In this document: positions 18,553 to 26,200 of the stretch, in pieces
How positions within the stretch are numbered: position 1 is the stretch's first letter
How the letters are laid out: each line of letters opens with the position of its first letter
Origin: JAJZRJ01 sp040757055
GTDB taxonomy: Bacteria; Desulfobacterota; Desulfobulbia; Desulfobulbales; Desulfurivibrionaceae
Assembly: GCA_040757055.1 (NCBI GenBank)
Contig: JBFLXY010000001.1
Location: 186,001 to 250,000 of the forward strand
DNA: 64,000 nucleotides
Direction of reading: 5' to 3'
Made by a program: the position numbers and the translations under genes
Notes under the pieces: model-generated
The model's database searches: none
What the model was told of the DNA's origin: nothing
Seen by the model: the letters and a program-made list of their open reading frames with translations, nothing else

Positions 18553-19301
18553 GGCGTTTCCTTGTGGTTGATCCAGCTGATGAGCTGGTTGAACCGGCTG
18601 CTGGCGGCCTCGCGCCGCTCCTCCTCCCAGTTCAGCCGGTGCAGGGCCGATACGGCATCGACCACTGTCTGCCGGCTGTGGAGGCGGCACTGGCTGCCTT
18701 CGTGCAGATAACGGATGGTGATGGGCTGCGGCCCGGCAAATCCGAAGGGGTAGTGCTGGGCCAGCTGCAAAAAAAAGCCCCAGTCCTCGCCCAGATCGTT
18801 GAGGGCGAAGCCGCCCACCCGCGCGAAGGCGGTGCGGCTTACGGCCATGGCCGACGGTACCAGAAAGCACCAGCGCAACAGGGCCTCAAAACAGTCGCCG
18901 TTTGCCCCTGCCCCCCTGTCGGGAATGAAAAACTCGCCGCCGCCCACCAGGTCAATGGTCCTGGCGGTGCCGTAACCCACCTCGCCGCCAGCCTCGAAAA
19001 TTGCGGCCAGCCGCTGCACGTGGTCCGGCGTCCATTCGTCGTCGGAGTCGAGGAACATGATGACCTCGCCAGTGGCAACGGCCACCCCGGCATTGCGCGC
19101 CCGGCCCGGACCAACGCCGGCAAGGCGCAGCAGGCGAATCTGCGGGAAGCGCCCGGCAAGCAGCTCGGCGGTGCCGTCCACCGAACCGTCATCCACCACG
19201 ACAATCTCGTCGCAGGGCCGGCGCTGAGCCAGCACGCTCGCGATGGCGCGCTGCACCATCCGGGCTCGGTCGCGGGTGGGAATCAGGCAACTGATGCGCA
19301 T
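18498..19301 (-). CDS. Glycosyltransferase family 2
   Basis: GT-A fold sugar transferase using a nucleotide-sugar donor; acceptor unknown. The N-terminus (ISCLIPTRDRARMVQRAIAS), VVVDDGSVDGT and the metal-binding EVIMFLDSDDEWTP are typical of GT2 enzymes. The second half carries EDWGFFLQLAQHYPFGF, the acceptor-side ED motif. No membrane segment is evident, so it probably acts on the cytoplasmic side, perhaps in polysaccharide or lipopolysaccharide assembly. The start is the ATG just inside a possible TTG. No other glycan gene is adjacent; downstream genes are folE2 and the CCA-type enzyme, so context does not define its product. Confidence 0.85.
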   Translation of the reverse strand: MRISCLIPTRDRARMVQRAIASVLAQRRPCDEIVVVDDGSVDGTAELLAGRFPQIRLLRLAGVGPGRARNAGVAVATGEVIMFLDSDDEWTPDHVQRLAAIFEAGGEVGYGTARTIDLVGGGEFFIPDRGAGANGDCFEALLRWCFLVPSAMAVSRTAFARVGGFALNDLGEDWGFFLQLAQHYPFGFAGPQPITIRYLHEGSQCRLHSRQTVVDAVSALHRLNWEEERREAASSRFNQLISWINHKETPWTTVHEWYLSLKRDNLV

Positions 19302-19375
19302 CAAGGCTCCTGTGGCGGGCTGAAAAAGGAGGCGGCCGTGCGGCCGACATCACGCGGCTGAGGTCATTGTACAAT

Positions 19376-19409
19376 AAAAAACCCCCTTCCCAAAGCAGGA
19401 AGGGGGTTT
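19376..19409 (-). terminator. Rho-independent terminator of the octaheme cytochrome gene
   Basis: A perfect 12-base-pair stem (AAACCCCCTTCC / GGAAGGGGGTTT) encloses a 7-base loop. On the minus strand the stem runs into T residues. It begins 28 bases past the cytochrome stop codon and isolates that gene from the glycosyltransferase downstream. Confidence 0.88.
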
Positions 19410-19436
19410 CCCGTCACGATTGAACAGAAACGGCGC

Positions 19437-20870
19437 TTACTTCTTCTTGCCCATGCGGGCAGCGCCCTTGACCTTCATGGGGTCGCCCTTGTAGCCCAGG
19501 GCCTTCCAGTCAAGGCGGCCCTTGGCGCTGTGGCAGTCGTTGCACTTCAACGACTCGGCCTTGGGAGAGACCATGTGGTTCAAGCGCCAGTACATGGTGG
19601 TCGGCGCAAAGGCATACTCGCCGCTGTAGGCAATGCCGCTGGCCTGGGCTCCGGCCTTGAGGGCCGCATCCCAGTTGAAGTTCTTCCAGTAGGCGTCCTT
19701 GTCATCCTTGCCGGTGGGCCAGACCTTGGGCACCAGGAAGTGCATGTTCTTCTTGTCGTACACCTGCTTGCCGGTGTGCTCCTTGAAGGGGTAGATCTTG
19801 GCCTTCTTGTCCTTGATGTCGCCCTGCGGCCAGTTGAGCTTGGTCACCTTGGCCGGGTCGATCTTGTCGCCCGCCTGGTAGGCGCCGCCCTTGCCGTTGT
19901 ACCAGAGGTAGGTGGGCACCACGTTCTTGCCCCAGGTGAAGTGGCCCTTCTTCTTGTCGTAGGTCTCCTTGCCGAACTCGTCCTTGGGCGGGGTGATGTC
20001 CTGACCGGCGGTGGACCAGTCCCAGGAGAGCTTGGTGGGCATACCCTTGGCATAGACCGGAATGTGGCAGGTCTGGCAGGCCACCGAAGCGGTGTGCTTG
20101 TTCAGGGTGGCATTCTTGTGCGGCGCCGCGTCGTGGCAGTCGGTGCACTCGATGTGGTTGCCGGCCGTCGGGCTGACCACCATGGCATTGCCCTTGATGT
20201 TGTGCTTCACGGTCTTGTGACATTCCTGGCAGGAGAAGTTGAGGCCGTCGGTGCCCATGTGCACGTCAACCGCCGCCGTGGTCTTCGCGGAGGTGGAATC
20301 GATGTCGCCGTGCTTGACGTTGTCGCCGCCGCCGCCGTAGCCGTGGCAGACCACGCAGTTGACGCGGCCCGGCTTGCCGGCGTTCTGGGCGACCTTCACC
20401 AGGTCAACCGGCTTCTGGTCCAGCTCGGGGTTGCCGGTGAAGCCGGCAGGCATGCCCGCCGCCGGGGCCGGCTTCTTGTAGGTGCTGGTGGTGTCGTGGC
20501 AGACCAGACAGTCCACCCGGTTCTTGTCGTTGAAGTCGAATTTGTCGTCCTTCCAGCCGTAGCCGATGTGGCAGCTGGTGCAGCGCGTCCAGTTGCTGGA
20601 AACGCCGATGCAGAAGTTGTTGATCACGTTCTTCTTGCCGCGTTCCACCATGCCCTTGCCCACATCCTGCTTCATGGACCAGGTCCAGTGGCTGGTCTTC
20701 ATGATCTCGGCGGCATCGGCGTGGCACTCCAGACATTTCTTGGTCACATCCATGGGGGTGGCAAAGGGGCCGGTGATCCCCTTGTGCGCATCGCCGGCGC
20801 CGGCCGAAGTGGCGCCGATGGCGAAGGTGGATGCGGCCAGCAGGGCGGAAAACACATGATACTTTTTCAT
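19437..20870 (-). CDS. Octaheme c-type cytochrome, tetrathionate reductase (OTR) family
   Basis: Periplasmic multiheme cytochrome. A signal peptide (KYHVFSALLAASTFAIGA) precedes eight CxxCH motifs: CLECH, CTSCH, CLVCH, CVVCH, CQECH, CTDCH, CQTCH and CNDCH. The stretches KKNVINNFCIGVSSN, CTSCHIGYGWKDDKFDF and KPVDLVKVAQNAGKPGR match the octaheme OTR family known from Shewanella, whose characterised member reduces tetrathionate, nitrite and hydroxylamine in vitro. The true substrate is therefore open. The ATG with AGGAGG gives 477 residues; in-frame codons further upstream are not used. The gene is monocistronic, with its own terminator and a sigma-54 type promoter about 120 bases upstream. No quinol dehydrogenase partner is adjacent. 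Confidence 0.93.
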   Translation of the reverse strand: MKKYHVFSALLAASTFAIGATSAGAGDAHKGITGPFATPMDVTKKCLECHADAAEIMKTSHWTWSMKQDVGKGMVERGKKNVINNFCIGVSSNWTRCTSCHIGYGWKDDKFDFNDKNRVDCLVCHDTTSTYKKPAPAAGMPAGFTGNPELDQKPVDLVKVAQNAGKPGRVNCVVCHGYGGGGDNVKHGDIDSTSAKTTAAVDVHMGTDGLNFSCQECHKTVKHNIKGNAMVVSPTAGNHIECTDCHDAAPHKNATLNKHTASVACQTCHIPVYAKGMPTKLSWDWSTAGQDITPPKDEFGKETYDKKKGHFTWGKNVVPTYLWYNGKGGAYQAGDKIDPAKVTKLNWPQGDIKDKKAKIYPFKEHTGKQVYDKKNMHFLVPKVWPTGKDDKDAYWKNFNWDAALKAGAQASGIAYSGEYAFAPTTMYWRLNHMVSPKAESLKCNDCHSAKGRLDWKALGYKGDPMKVKGAARMGKKK

Positions 20871-20988
20871 ACGTTCCTCTTCTCCTCCTAGGTCGTTACG
20901 GTGTGGTTGGCGGAAATCCCCCTCTGTGCGCCGGCTTGCGGCCTGCCCGGGAAGGCGATTTCGCAGGGACAAAACATCTCAATGACAA

Positions 20989-21005
20989 AGCAACTCCAGT
21001 GCCAG
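20989..21005 (-). promoter_or_regulatory. Sigma-54 (RpoN) promoter of the octaheme cytochrome gene
   Basis: On the minus strand the sequence is TGGCAC, five bases, TTGCT, with GG and GC dinucleotides exactly 10 bases apart. This fits the RpoN -24/-12 consensus at all key positions. The predicted start lies near 20978, leaving about 108 bases of leader before the cytochrome ATG. No competing sigma-70 pair was evident. Confidence 0.8.
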
Positions 21006-21124
21006 CCAGGGATTTTTTTCCTGTCGCCCGGCCGCTGCCGCCAACCACCTTATTCTGCGTCACCTTTCCCTCTCCGACGGCAACAGCCCCAAAGGAAACC
21101 GATGCAAACGACCTTGACCGACCT

Positions 21125-21152
21125 GTTGATAAACAAATCAACTCATTGAGTT
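21125..21152. promoter_or_regulatory. Overlapping palindromes, candidate activator sites upstream of the sigma-54 promoter
   Basis: Two overlapping inverted repeats occur in an AT-rich patch: GTTGAT-N6-ATCAAC (21125-21142) and AACTCA-T-TGAGTT (21140-21152). They lie about 150 bases upstream of the predicted sigma-54 start, the usual place for enhancer-binding-protein sites. The remaining bases between the cytochrome and the PP-loop gene (20871-21220, about 350 in total) hold no gene that I can support. Confidence 0.5.
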
Positions 21153-21220
21153 TATGTAAAATAACCAGAAAAAAGTCTCTTGACCGCGCAAAATTCTTTG
21201 CATCCGGAGCTGGCGCCGGT

Positions 21221-21964
21221 TCACCGGCCCGGCGGGAAGCAGAGGGCCGCCTCACGCACCCGGCCGGCCAGGTGATGTTCCAGATATTCGGTCAGGCGGG
21301 GAAGCATGTCGTCCAGATAGGCGCCGATCTCCGCTTCGGTGGCCGTGGTGAGGGTCTGGCAGAAAAGGCACTTGCGCTCGCCGCCGCCGGTGGAAGGCAG
21401 ACCGAACTCCTCCAGCACATGGCGGGTCACCAGCTGGTCGTCAAAGTCGTCAAAGACCGGGAAGGTGGTGGTGATGCCGAAGCGGGCCGAGAAGGCGGCG
21501 ATCCTCTCCATGAAGGCGGGGGTCTGCTCCGGATAGAAGCCCTGGCGCCGGGCATACCCCGCCACAAGGAGCGGCACGAAATGTTCGGTGCAGTAAAGAA
21601 TGGCCCGGGCGTGCATGGCAAGCTTGCAGGCCACGCAGACCAGATTCTTGCCGTTGTAGCGGGGCATCATCTCCTCGTAGCGGTCGAGCCACAGTCCCTG
21701 AAAGAGGCGGCCCATGTCGAGTTCCACCATCTCGGCCGCCGGCAGCCTTTCGGGATCAGCCACCTTGCGGCGCAAAATCTCCCGGGCCACCTGGAAGCGG
21801 TTACGTGGCCAGTCGGGGAAGCGGCCCATGCCGTTGAGCATGTGGAGAAGGTGGATCCGCACCGGCCGCACCAGGCCGGGATGGTGGCCGGCCGCGGCCA
21901 GGGCGTAGAGGGCCAGGGAATCGGTGCCGCCGGAGTAGAGGATGGCGAGTTCCTGTGGCTGCAT
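21221..21964 (-). CDS. PP-loop ATPase with paired cysteine motifs, function unknown
   Basis: N-type ATP pyrophosphatase fold: the loop SGGTDS at residues 11-16 is the PP-loop used to adenylate a substrate carbonyl, as in QueC, TtcA or NadE. Two CxxC pairs, VCVACKLAMHA in the middle and RKCLFCQT near the C-terminus, suggest a zinc or iron-sulfur site, as in several tRNA-thiolation and deazapurine enzymes. I do not recognise a specific named family. Of two nearby ATGs I chose the second because GAGG is correctly spaced for it. The gene starts 2 bases after the RibD-C-type reductase gene ends, so the two are almost certainly co-translated. The substrate is unknown. Confidence 0.75.
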   Translation of the reverse strand: MQPQELAILYSGGTDSLALYALAAAGHHPGLVRPVRIHLLHMLNGMGRFPDWPRNRFQVAREILRRKVADPERLPAAEMVELDMGRLFQGLWLDRYEEMMPRYNGKNLVCVACKLAMHARAILYCTEHFVPLLVAGYARRQGFYPEQTPAFMERIAAFSARFGITTTFPVFDDFDDQLVTRHVLEEFGLPSTGGGERKCLFCQTLTTATEAEIGAYLDDMLPRLTEYLEHHLAGRVREAALCFPPGR

Positions 21965-21966
21965 GG

Positions 21967-22611
21967 TCATGACCTCGGGGGGTTTACCCGGTAGCGGCAG
22001 AAGAGTTCGCCGGTTGCAGCCTGCTCGCAAGCGAGCAGGGTCAAGTCGAGAAAAGGGGAACCCAGGGGAGCAGGCCCATCGGCCAGGGAGGCGGCACCGG
22101 CCTGGCCGGAAAGCTTCGGGGTGATGGTCACCAGCACCTCGTCCACCACCCCCTGCTGCAGGGCGGCATAGTTGAGATGGGCTCCGCCCTCGACGAGGAG
22201 CGTCCGCGCCCCCCGGGCCGACAGTTCGTCCACCAGGTGGCGTAGGGAGAGCAGCCCTTCGATTGCCGGCAGGGCAATGACCTCGGCCCGGCCTGCCAGC
22301 CGGCGGATCAGGGCCGGGGCCGCCGCCTGCGAGGTAAAAAGCAGCGGGGGCGGGCCTTCGCGGAAGAGGGCGCGGTCTTCCAGCGGCAGATTACCGGAGG
22401 CAGAGATCACCGATCGCAGCCGGCGGGGCGGCAAATCGCCGCCCGGGCCGCGCATCTGGGCATCCCCTTCCCGCAGGGTGCCGGCGCCGAGCAGGCTCGC
22501 ATCGGTGCCTGCCCGCTGCGCCTCCAGGAAGCGCCGGTCCAGGGTACTGCTCATCCCGCCCGGAGCGATCCGGCCGCAGAGCGTCGTCGCCACGATGATC
22601 GAGACCCGCAT
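21967..22611 (-). CDS. RibD C-terminal-type (dihydrofolate reductase fold) reductase
   Basis: Stand-alone reductase of the RibD C-terminal family, without the deaminase domain of bifunctional RibD. At 214 residues it shows the N-terminal strand and loop VSIIVATTLCGRIAP, followed by SSTLDRRFLEAQRAGTDASL, and the NADPH-binding TLLVEGGAHLNYAALQQGVV with VDEVLVTITPKL, all typical of the family. Such enzymes reduce a ribosylamino-pyrimidine in riboflavin or archaeal pterin synthesis, but diverged copies have unknown substrates. No other riboflavin gene is nearby. It is joined head to tail to the PP-loop ATPase gene. An AGGAG precedes the chosen ATG; longer in-frame starts lie inside the upstream regulator. 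Confidence 0.82.
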   Translation of the reverse strand: MRVSIIVATTLCGRIAPGGMSSTLDRRFLEAQRAGTDASLLGAGTLREGDAQMRGPGGDLPPRRLRSVISASGNLPLEDRALFREGPPPLLFTSQAAAPALIRRLAGRAEVIALPAIEGLLSLRHLVDELSARGARTLLVEGGAHLNYAALQQGVVDEVLVTITPKLSGQAGAASLADGPAPLGSPFLDLTLLACEQAATGELFCRYRVNPPRS

Positions 22612-22652
22612 GGTGCGTCGCTCCTGTTGCTTTTCCCGGCCGGGGCCGGCCG

Positions 22653-24224
22653 TCACGCGGCCGCCGCCCCGCCGGAGTGATTGGCGAAGGCGTTCCTGAT
22701 CTCGACAAACCGGGGGAAATGATCGAGAAAGAGGTCCACCAGGGTCGGGTCGAAATGGATCCCGCGCTCCTTGCGGAACAGGGCGACGATGTCCTCCGTG
22801 GCCCAGGCGTCGCGGTACGAGCGGTTGTTGCACAAGGCATCGAAGACGTCGGCAATGGCGGTAATGCGGGCGTAGAGATGGATATCCTCGCCCCTGAGGC
22901 CGCGCGGATAGCCGGTGCCGTCGTATTTCTCATGGTGCTGGAGGGCGATGACGGTGGCCGCCTTCATGATCTCCCGGTCGGAGAGCCCCAGCATCTGCTG
23001 GGCATGGATGGTATGGGCCTTCATCACCTCGTATTCATCGTTGGTGAGCGGACCTGGCTTGTTCAAGATAGCGTCGGGAATCGCCACCTTGCCGATGTCG
23101 TGCATGGGCGAGGCCAGGCGGATGATCTCCACCTCGCGCTCCTCCAGACCGGCCAGGTCCGCCAGCAGCCGGCAGTATTCCGAGACCCGTTTGACATGGT
23201 TGCCGGTCTCGCTGGAACGCACCTCGGCCAGTTCGCCCAGGGTGTAGATGATCTCCTTCTGGGTCCCCTCGATCTCCTGGTTCAATATCACGTTCTCGTA
23301 CGCCACCTGCACGTTGGCGCAAAAAATGCGGATCAGCCGCCGGTCGAGTTCGCTGATGGGGTGGTCACCCTCAAGATAGACCACCGCCTCGTCGCCGTTG
23401 CCGCTGCAAAAATATTCGACGTAGCGGTTTCCCTCATACAGGCTGCCCTTGCTGGCGGCAGCCCGTTCGACAAAGGAAAGGATCTCCGGCGGCAGCACCT
23501 CGACGGCGTGGGCGGCGATATACCGCTCGTATTCGCCGGTGGCGGCCAGCACCCGCAGGTTGCCCCGAAAACTGCTCAAGGCCACCCCGGAGGTGGTGCA
23601 ACAGATTGCGCTCTCGTCCAGGCGCAGCAGGGCCACCATCTGGGCCAGCACCCCGGAGGCCAGCCGTTCCAGGGAGCGGGTCTTGCAGATGGTGCGGGTC
23701 GCCTCGATGATCTTCTCGAGCCCCCGCCGGTTCGCCTCGATGGTCAGGATGTCGCGGTAGGCGCGGAGGGAGGCCACCATGCTGGTGAAAAGCTTCTGGG
23801 CGGTGAGTTCGGTCTTTTCCTTGTAGTCGTTGATGTCGTACTCGACGATGACCTTTTCCTCGGGCGCCTGGCCGGGCTGGCCGGTACGGAGGATGATGCG
23901 GACAAAATGGTTTCTGAGTTCCTCCCGCACATGGCGCACCACTTCCAGCCCGGCGCAGTGGCGCTCCATGACCACATCGAGGAAGACAACCGCGGTATCC
24001 GGGTGCGCCGCGATCAGCCGCTTCGCCTCTTCGCCGCTGTATGCCTCAAAAAAGGTCAACCCCTTGCCGGCGAACTGGAAATCCTTGAGCACGAGGCGGG
24101 TGACCGTGTGCACCTCCTCCTCGTCATCGACGATGAGGACCTTCCATGTCTCGCCGTCCGGCCGTTTCGCATTCGCATCGGCCGTCTCGTCGGCGAAAGT
24201 CAACTGCTCGCTGCCACTCTCCAT
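22653..24224 (-). CDS. Response regulator with DUF3369 and HD-GYP domains (probable c-di-GMP phosphodiesterase)
   Basis: Two-component output protein of 523 residues. The receiver domain (about 27-150) has the acidic pair in LIVDDEEEVH, the phospho-acceptor aspartate in VVFLDVVM and the lysine in DYKEKTELTAQ. A DUF3369 domain follows (about 170-320), a known linker module of this architecture. The C-terminal HD-GYP domain (about 330-515) keeps PMHDIGKVAIPD and HHEKYDGTGYPRGL, so it should hydrolyse c-di-GMP. The histidine kinase gene lies immediately upstream, 9 bases away, and is the likely partner. The GGDEF protein elsewhere in the window could make the same second messenger. Confidence 0.92.
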   Translation of the reverse strand: MESGSEQLTFADETADANAKRPDGETWKVLIVDDEEEVHTVTRLVLKDFQFAGKGLTFFEAYSGEEAKRLIAAHPDTAVVFLDVVMERHCAGLEVVRHVREELRNHFVRIILRTGQPGQAPEEKVIVEYDINDYKEKTELTAQKLFTSMVASLRAYRDILTIEANRRGLEKIIEATRTICKTRSLERLASGVLAQMVALLRLDESAICCTTSGVALSSFRGNLRVLAATGEYERYIAAHAVEVLPPEILSFVERAAASKGSLYEGNRYVEYFCSGNGDEAVVYLEGDHPISELDRRLIRIFCANVQVAYENVILNQEIEGTQKEIIYTLGELAEVRSSETGNHVKRVSEYCRLLADLAGLEEREVEIIRLASPMHDIGKVAIPDAILNKPGPLTNDEYEVMKAHTIHAQQMLGLSDREIMKAATVIALQHHEKYDGTGYPRGLRGEDIHLYARITAIADVFDALCNNRSYRDAWATEDIVALFRKERGIHFDPTLVDLFLDHFPRFVEIRNAFANHSGGAAAA

Positions 24225-24233
24225 GTCCCCCTC

Positions 24234-26180
24234 TCAACCCTCCTGGCCCATTGGAATCTCCAGCACAAAGGTGGTCCCTTTTCCCGGCGCGCTCTCGCAG
24301 ACAACGGTGCCGCCCAGCTTCTGGGTGACGATGTTGTAGACGATGTGCAGCCCGAGACCACTCCCCCCTTTTTCCCTGCTACTGGTGTAAAACGGTTCGA
24401 AGATATGCGCAAGATGTTCTTGCGGAATTCCTTTGCCGTCGTCGCTGTAGCGGAAAGTGAGGCGACCGGCCGCGGCGCTGATCCGGAACAGGATCTGCCC
24501 CTCGGCCTGCCCGTCGTAGGCGTGGACGACCGAATTGGTGATGCAGTTGGTGATGATCTGCGAAAAGGCGCCGGGGTAGCTGGTCAGCTCCAGGGAGTCA
24601 TCGCAGTCGATCACCACCTGCAGCCGGGTTTTCTTGAGGATCGGCCGGAGGCTCAGCAGCACCTCCTCCACATATTCCTTCATCCGGAACCGCCGCCTCG
24701 CCTCGCCCGACTGGTCGATGGCCACCTGCTTGAAGCTGCGGATCAGCTCCGCCGCCCGGTTGAGATTCGAGAGCAGCAGCCGGCTGGCGTCCTGGCAGGT
24801 CTTGAGATATTTCTCCAGATCGCTGCGTCGCATCATCTGCCCGTTATAGAGCGCGAGGAATTCCTGGGTGGTCTTGTCGAGGTGCGAGGCGGCGGTCACG
24901 CCGATGCCGACCGGGGTGTTGATCTCGTGGGCCACTCCGGCCACCAGACTGCCCAGGGCCGCCATCTTCTCGCTTTCCACCAGCTGGTTCTGCATCTCCT
25001 CCAGTTGCCCCAAGGTCTCGCGCAGATCGGCGTTGGCGGCGTCGAGCCGGGCGGTACGCTCCTTCACCCGCCGTTCCAGGGTGTCGGTGAGTTCCAGCAG
25101 CTCCCGTTCGGCCCGTTTGCGCTCGGTGATATCCTCAAACACCACCACCGCGCCGATCACCTCCCCGTCCTCCCTGAGCGGCGCGCTCACATACTCCACC
25201 GGGAAAACGGTACCGTCCCGCCGGCCGAAGTAATTCTCGCTGCCGCGCTGCGGCGCAGGATGAGCAAAGGAACGGCAGATGGGGCATTCGACCACCGGAT
25301 AGGGGGTGCCGTCCCAGCGGACATGGTGGGCGAAATCGTGGAGGTGGCTGCCGATGAGGTCGTCGTCACTGTCGCCGTATCCGAGCATGGCCAGCGCCGC
25401 ACGGTTGATGAAGGTGACATGGCCGGAGATATCGATGCCGTAAATGCCCTCGCCCACCGACTCCAGAATCATTTCGTTCTGGCGGTGCAGGCTCGCGAGG
25501 CTCATCTCCGCCGCCCGGCGTTCGCGAATCTCCTGCTTGAGCCGGAGGTTGGCCGCTTCCAGCTCGGCGGTGCGTTCCCGCACCCGTTCCTCCAGCCGGT
25601 CGCGGGCGCGGGCCAGTTCCTGCTCGGCCTGCTTGCGCCCCTCGATCTCCGACTCCAGCGGCGCCAGGGCCAGCCGCTTCAGGGTGAGCCAGAGCGCAAT
25701 GCCCACAAAGACCATGAAGCAGAAGGAGGCGACAAAGAGCTGGAGGTGGAGCTTCTGCAGCAGCTCCTCCACCGCCTGACAGGAAACCATGCTTTTCAGG
25801 GTGGCCACTGGTTGACCCATGAAGTCGACGCGGTGGCTCACCATGAACGAGGCGCCTTCCGGCGGCGGCCGCCGGAAATTGACCACGGTGGCGCCGTTGG
25901 GCAGCACCGCGCTCAGCTCGATCACCGCGGCATGGTCCCTGCCCCAGCGGGTCATGAACTGATCGACCCAGAGGAAATCATAGGAGAGCAGCGGGTCCAC
26001 GACAAAGGCGCCCATGAGCTGGAGATCGCGGCTTGCCTGCTGGCGGGCGTTTTCCAGAAGAAAGGCCCGCTGATGGCGAACGATCAGGAAATCGACCAGC
26101 ACCATGAAGAAGAAAAGCACCACCATGAAACAGAGCACTGCCTGGTTGTACTTGCCTTTCCCCATCCACGTCGAGGGCAT
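24234..26180 (-). CDS. Membrane PAS histidine kinase
   Basis: Sensor kinase probably paired with the adjacent HD-GYP regulator. The chosen ATG gives 648 residues: a first membrane helix (about 14-34, VLCFMVVLFFFMVLVDFLIV), a periplasmic sensing region of about 115 residues, a second helix (about 152-172), a coiled coil, a PAS domain (IDISGHVTFINRAALAMLGY) and a second coiled coil. The kinase core has the H-box GVAHEINTPVG and ATP-binding boxes DDGKGIP and GGSGLGLHIV. The PAS contains VECPICRSFAHP with two cysteines that could bind a metal or haem, which is speculative. The start codon lies 20 bases after nrdJ; the ribosome binding site is weak, and an ATG 15 bases later is possible. Confidence 0.9.
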   Translation of the reverse strand: MPSTWMGKGKYNQAVLCFMVVLFFFMVLVDFLIVRHQRAFLLENARQQASRDLQLMGAFVVDPLLSYDFLWVDQFMTRWGRDHAAVIELSAVLPNGATVVNFRRPPPEGASFMVSHRVDFMGQPVATLKSMVSCQAVEELLQKLHLQLFVASFCFMVFVGIALWLTLKRLALAPLESEIEGRKQAEQELARARDRLEERVRERTAELEAANLRLKQEIRERRAAEMSLASLHRQNEMILESVGEGIYGIDISGHVTFINRAALAMLGYGDSDDDLIGSHLHDFAHHVRWDGTPYPVVECPICRSFAHPAPQRGSENYFGRRDGTVFPVEYVSAPLREDGEVIGAVVVFEDITERKRAERELLELTDTLERRVKERTARLDAANADLRETLGQLEEMQNQLVESEKMAALGSLVAGVAHEINTPVGIGVTAASHLDKTTQEFLALYNGQMMRRSDLEKYLKTCQDASRLLLSNLNRAAELIRSFKQVAIDQSGEARRRFRMKEYVEEVLLSLRPILKKTRLQVVIDCDDSLELTSYPGAFSQIITNCITNSVVHAYDGQAEGQILFRISAAAGRLTFRYSDDGKGIPQEHLAHIFEPFYTSSREKGGSGLGLHIVYNIVTQKLGGTVVCESAPGKGTTFVLEIPMGQEG

Positions 26181-26200
26181 GGTCGTCAGGGCACCCTGTC

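Noticed and set aside
21126..21141. Possible FNR site TTGAT / ATCAA upstream of the octaheme cytochrome
   Set aside because: The spacer is 6 bases, not the 4 of FNR sites; kept only as a general palindrome.
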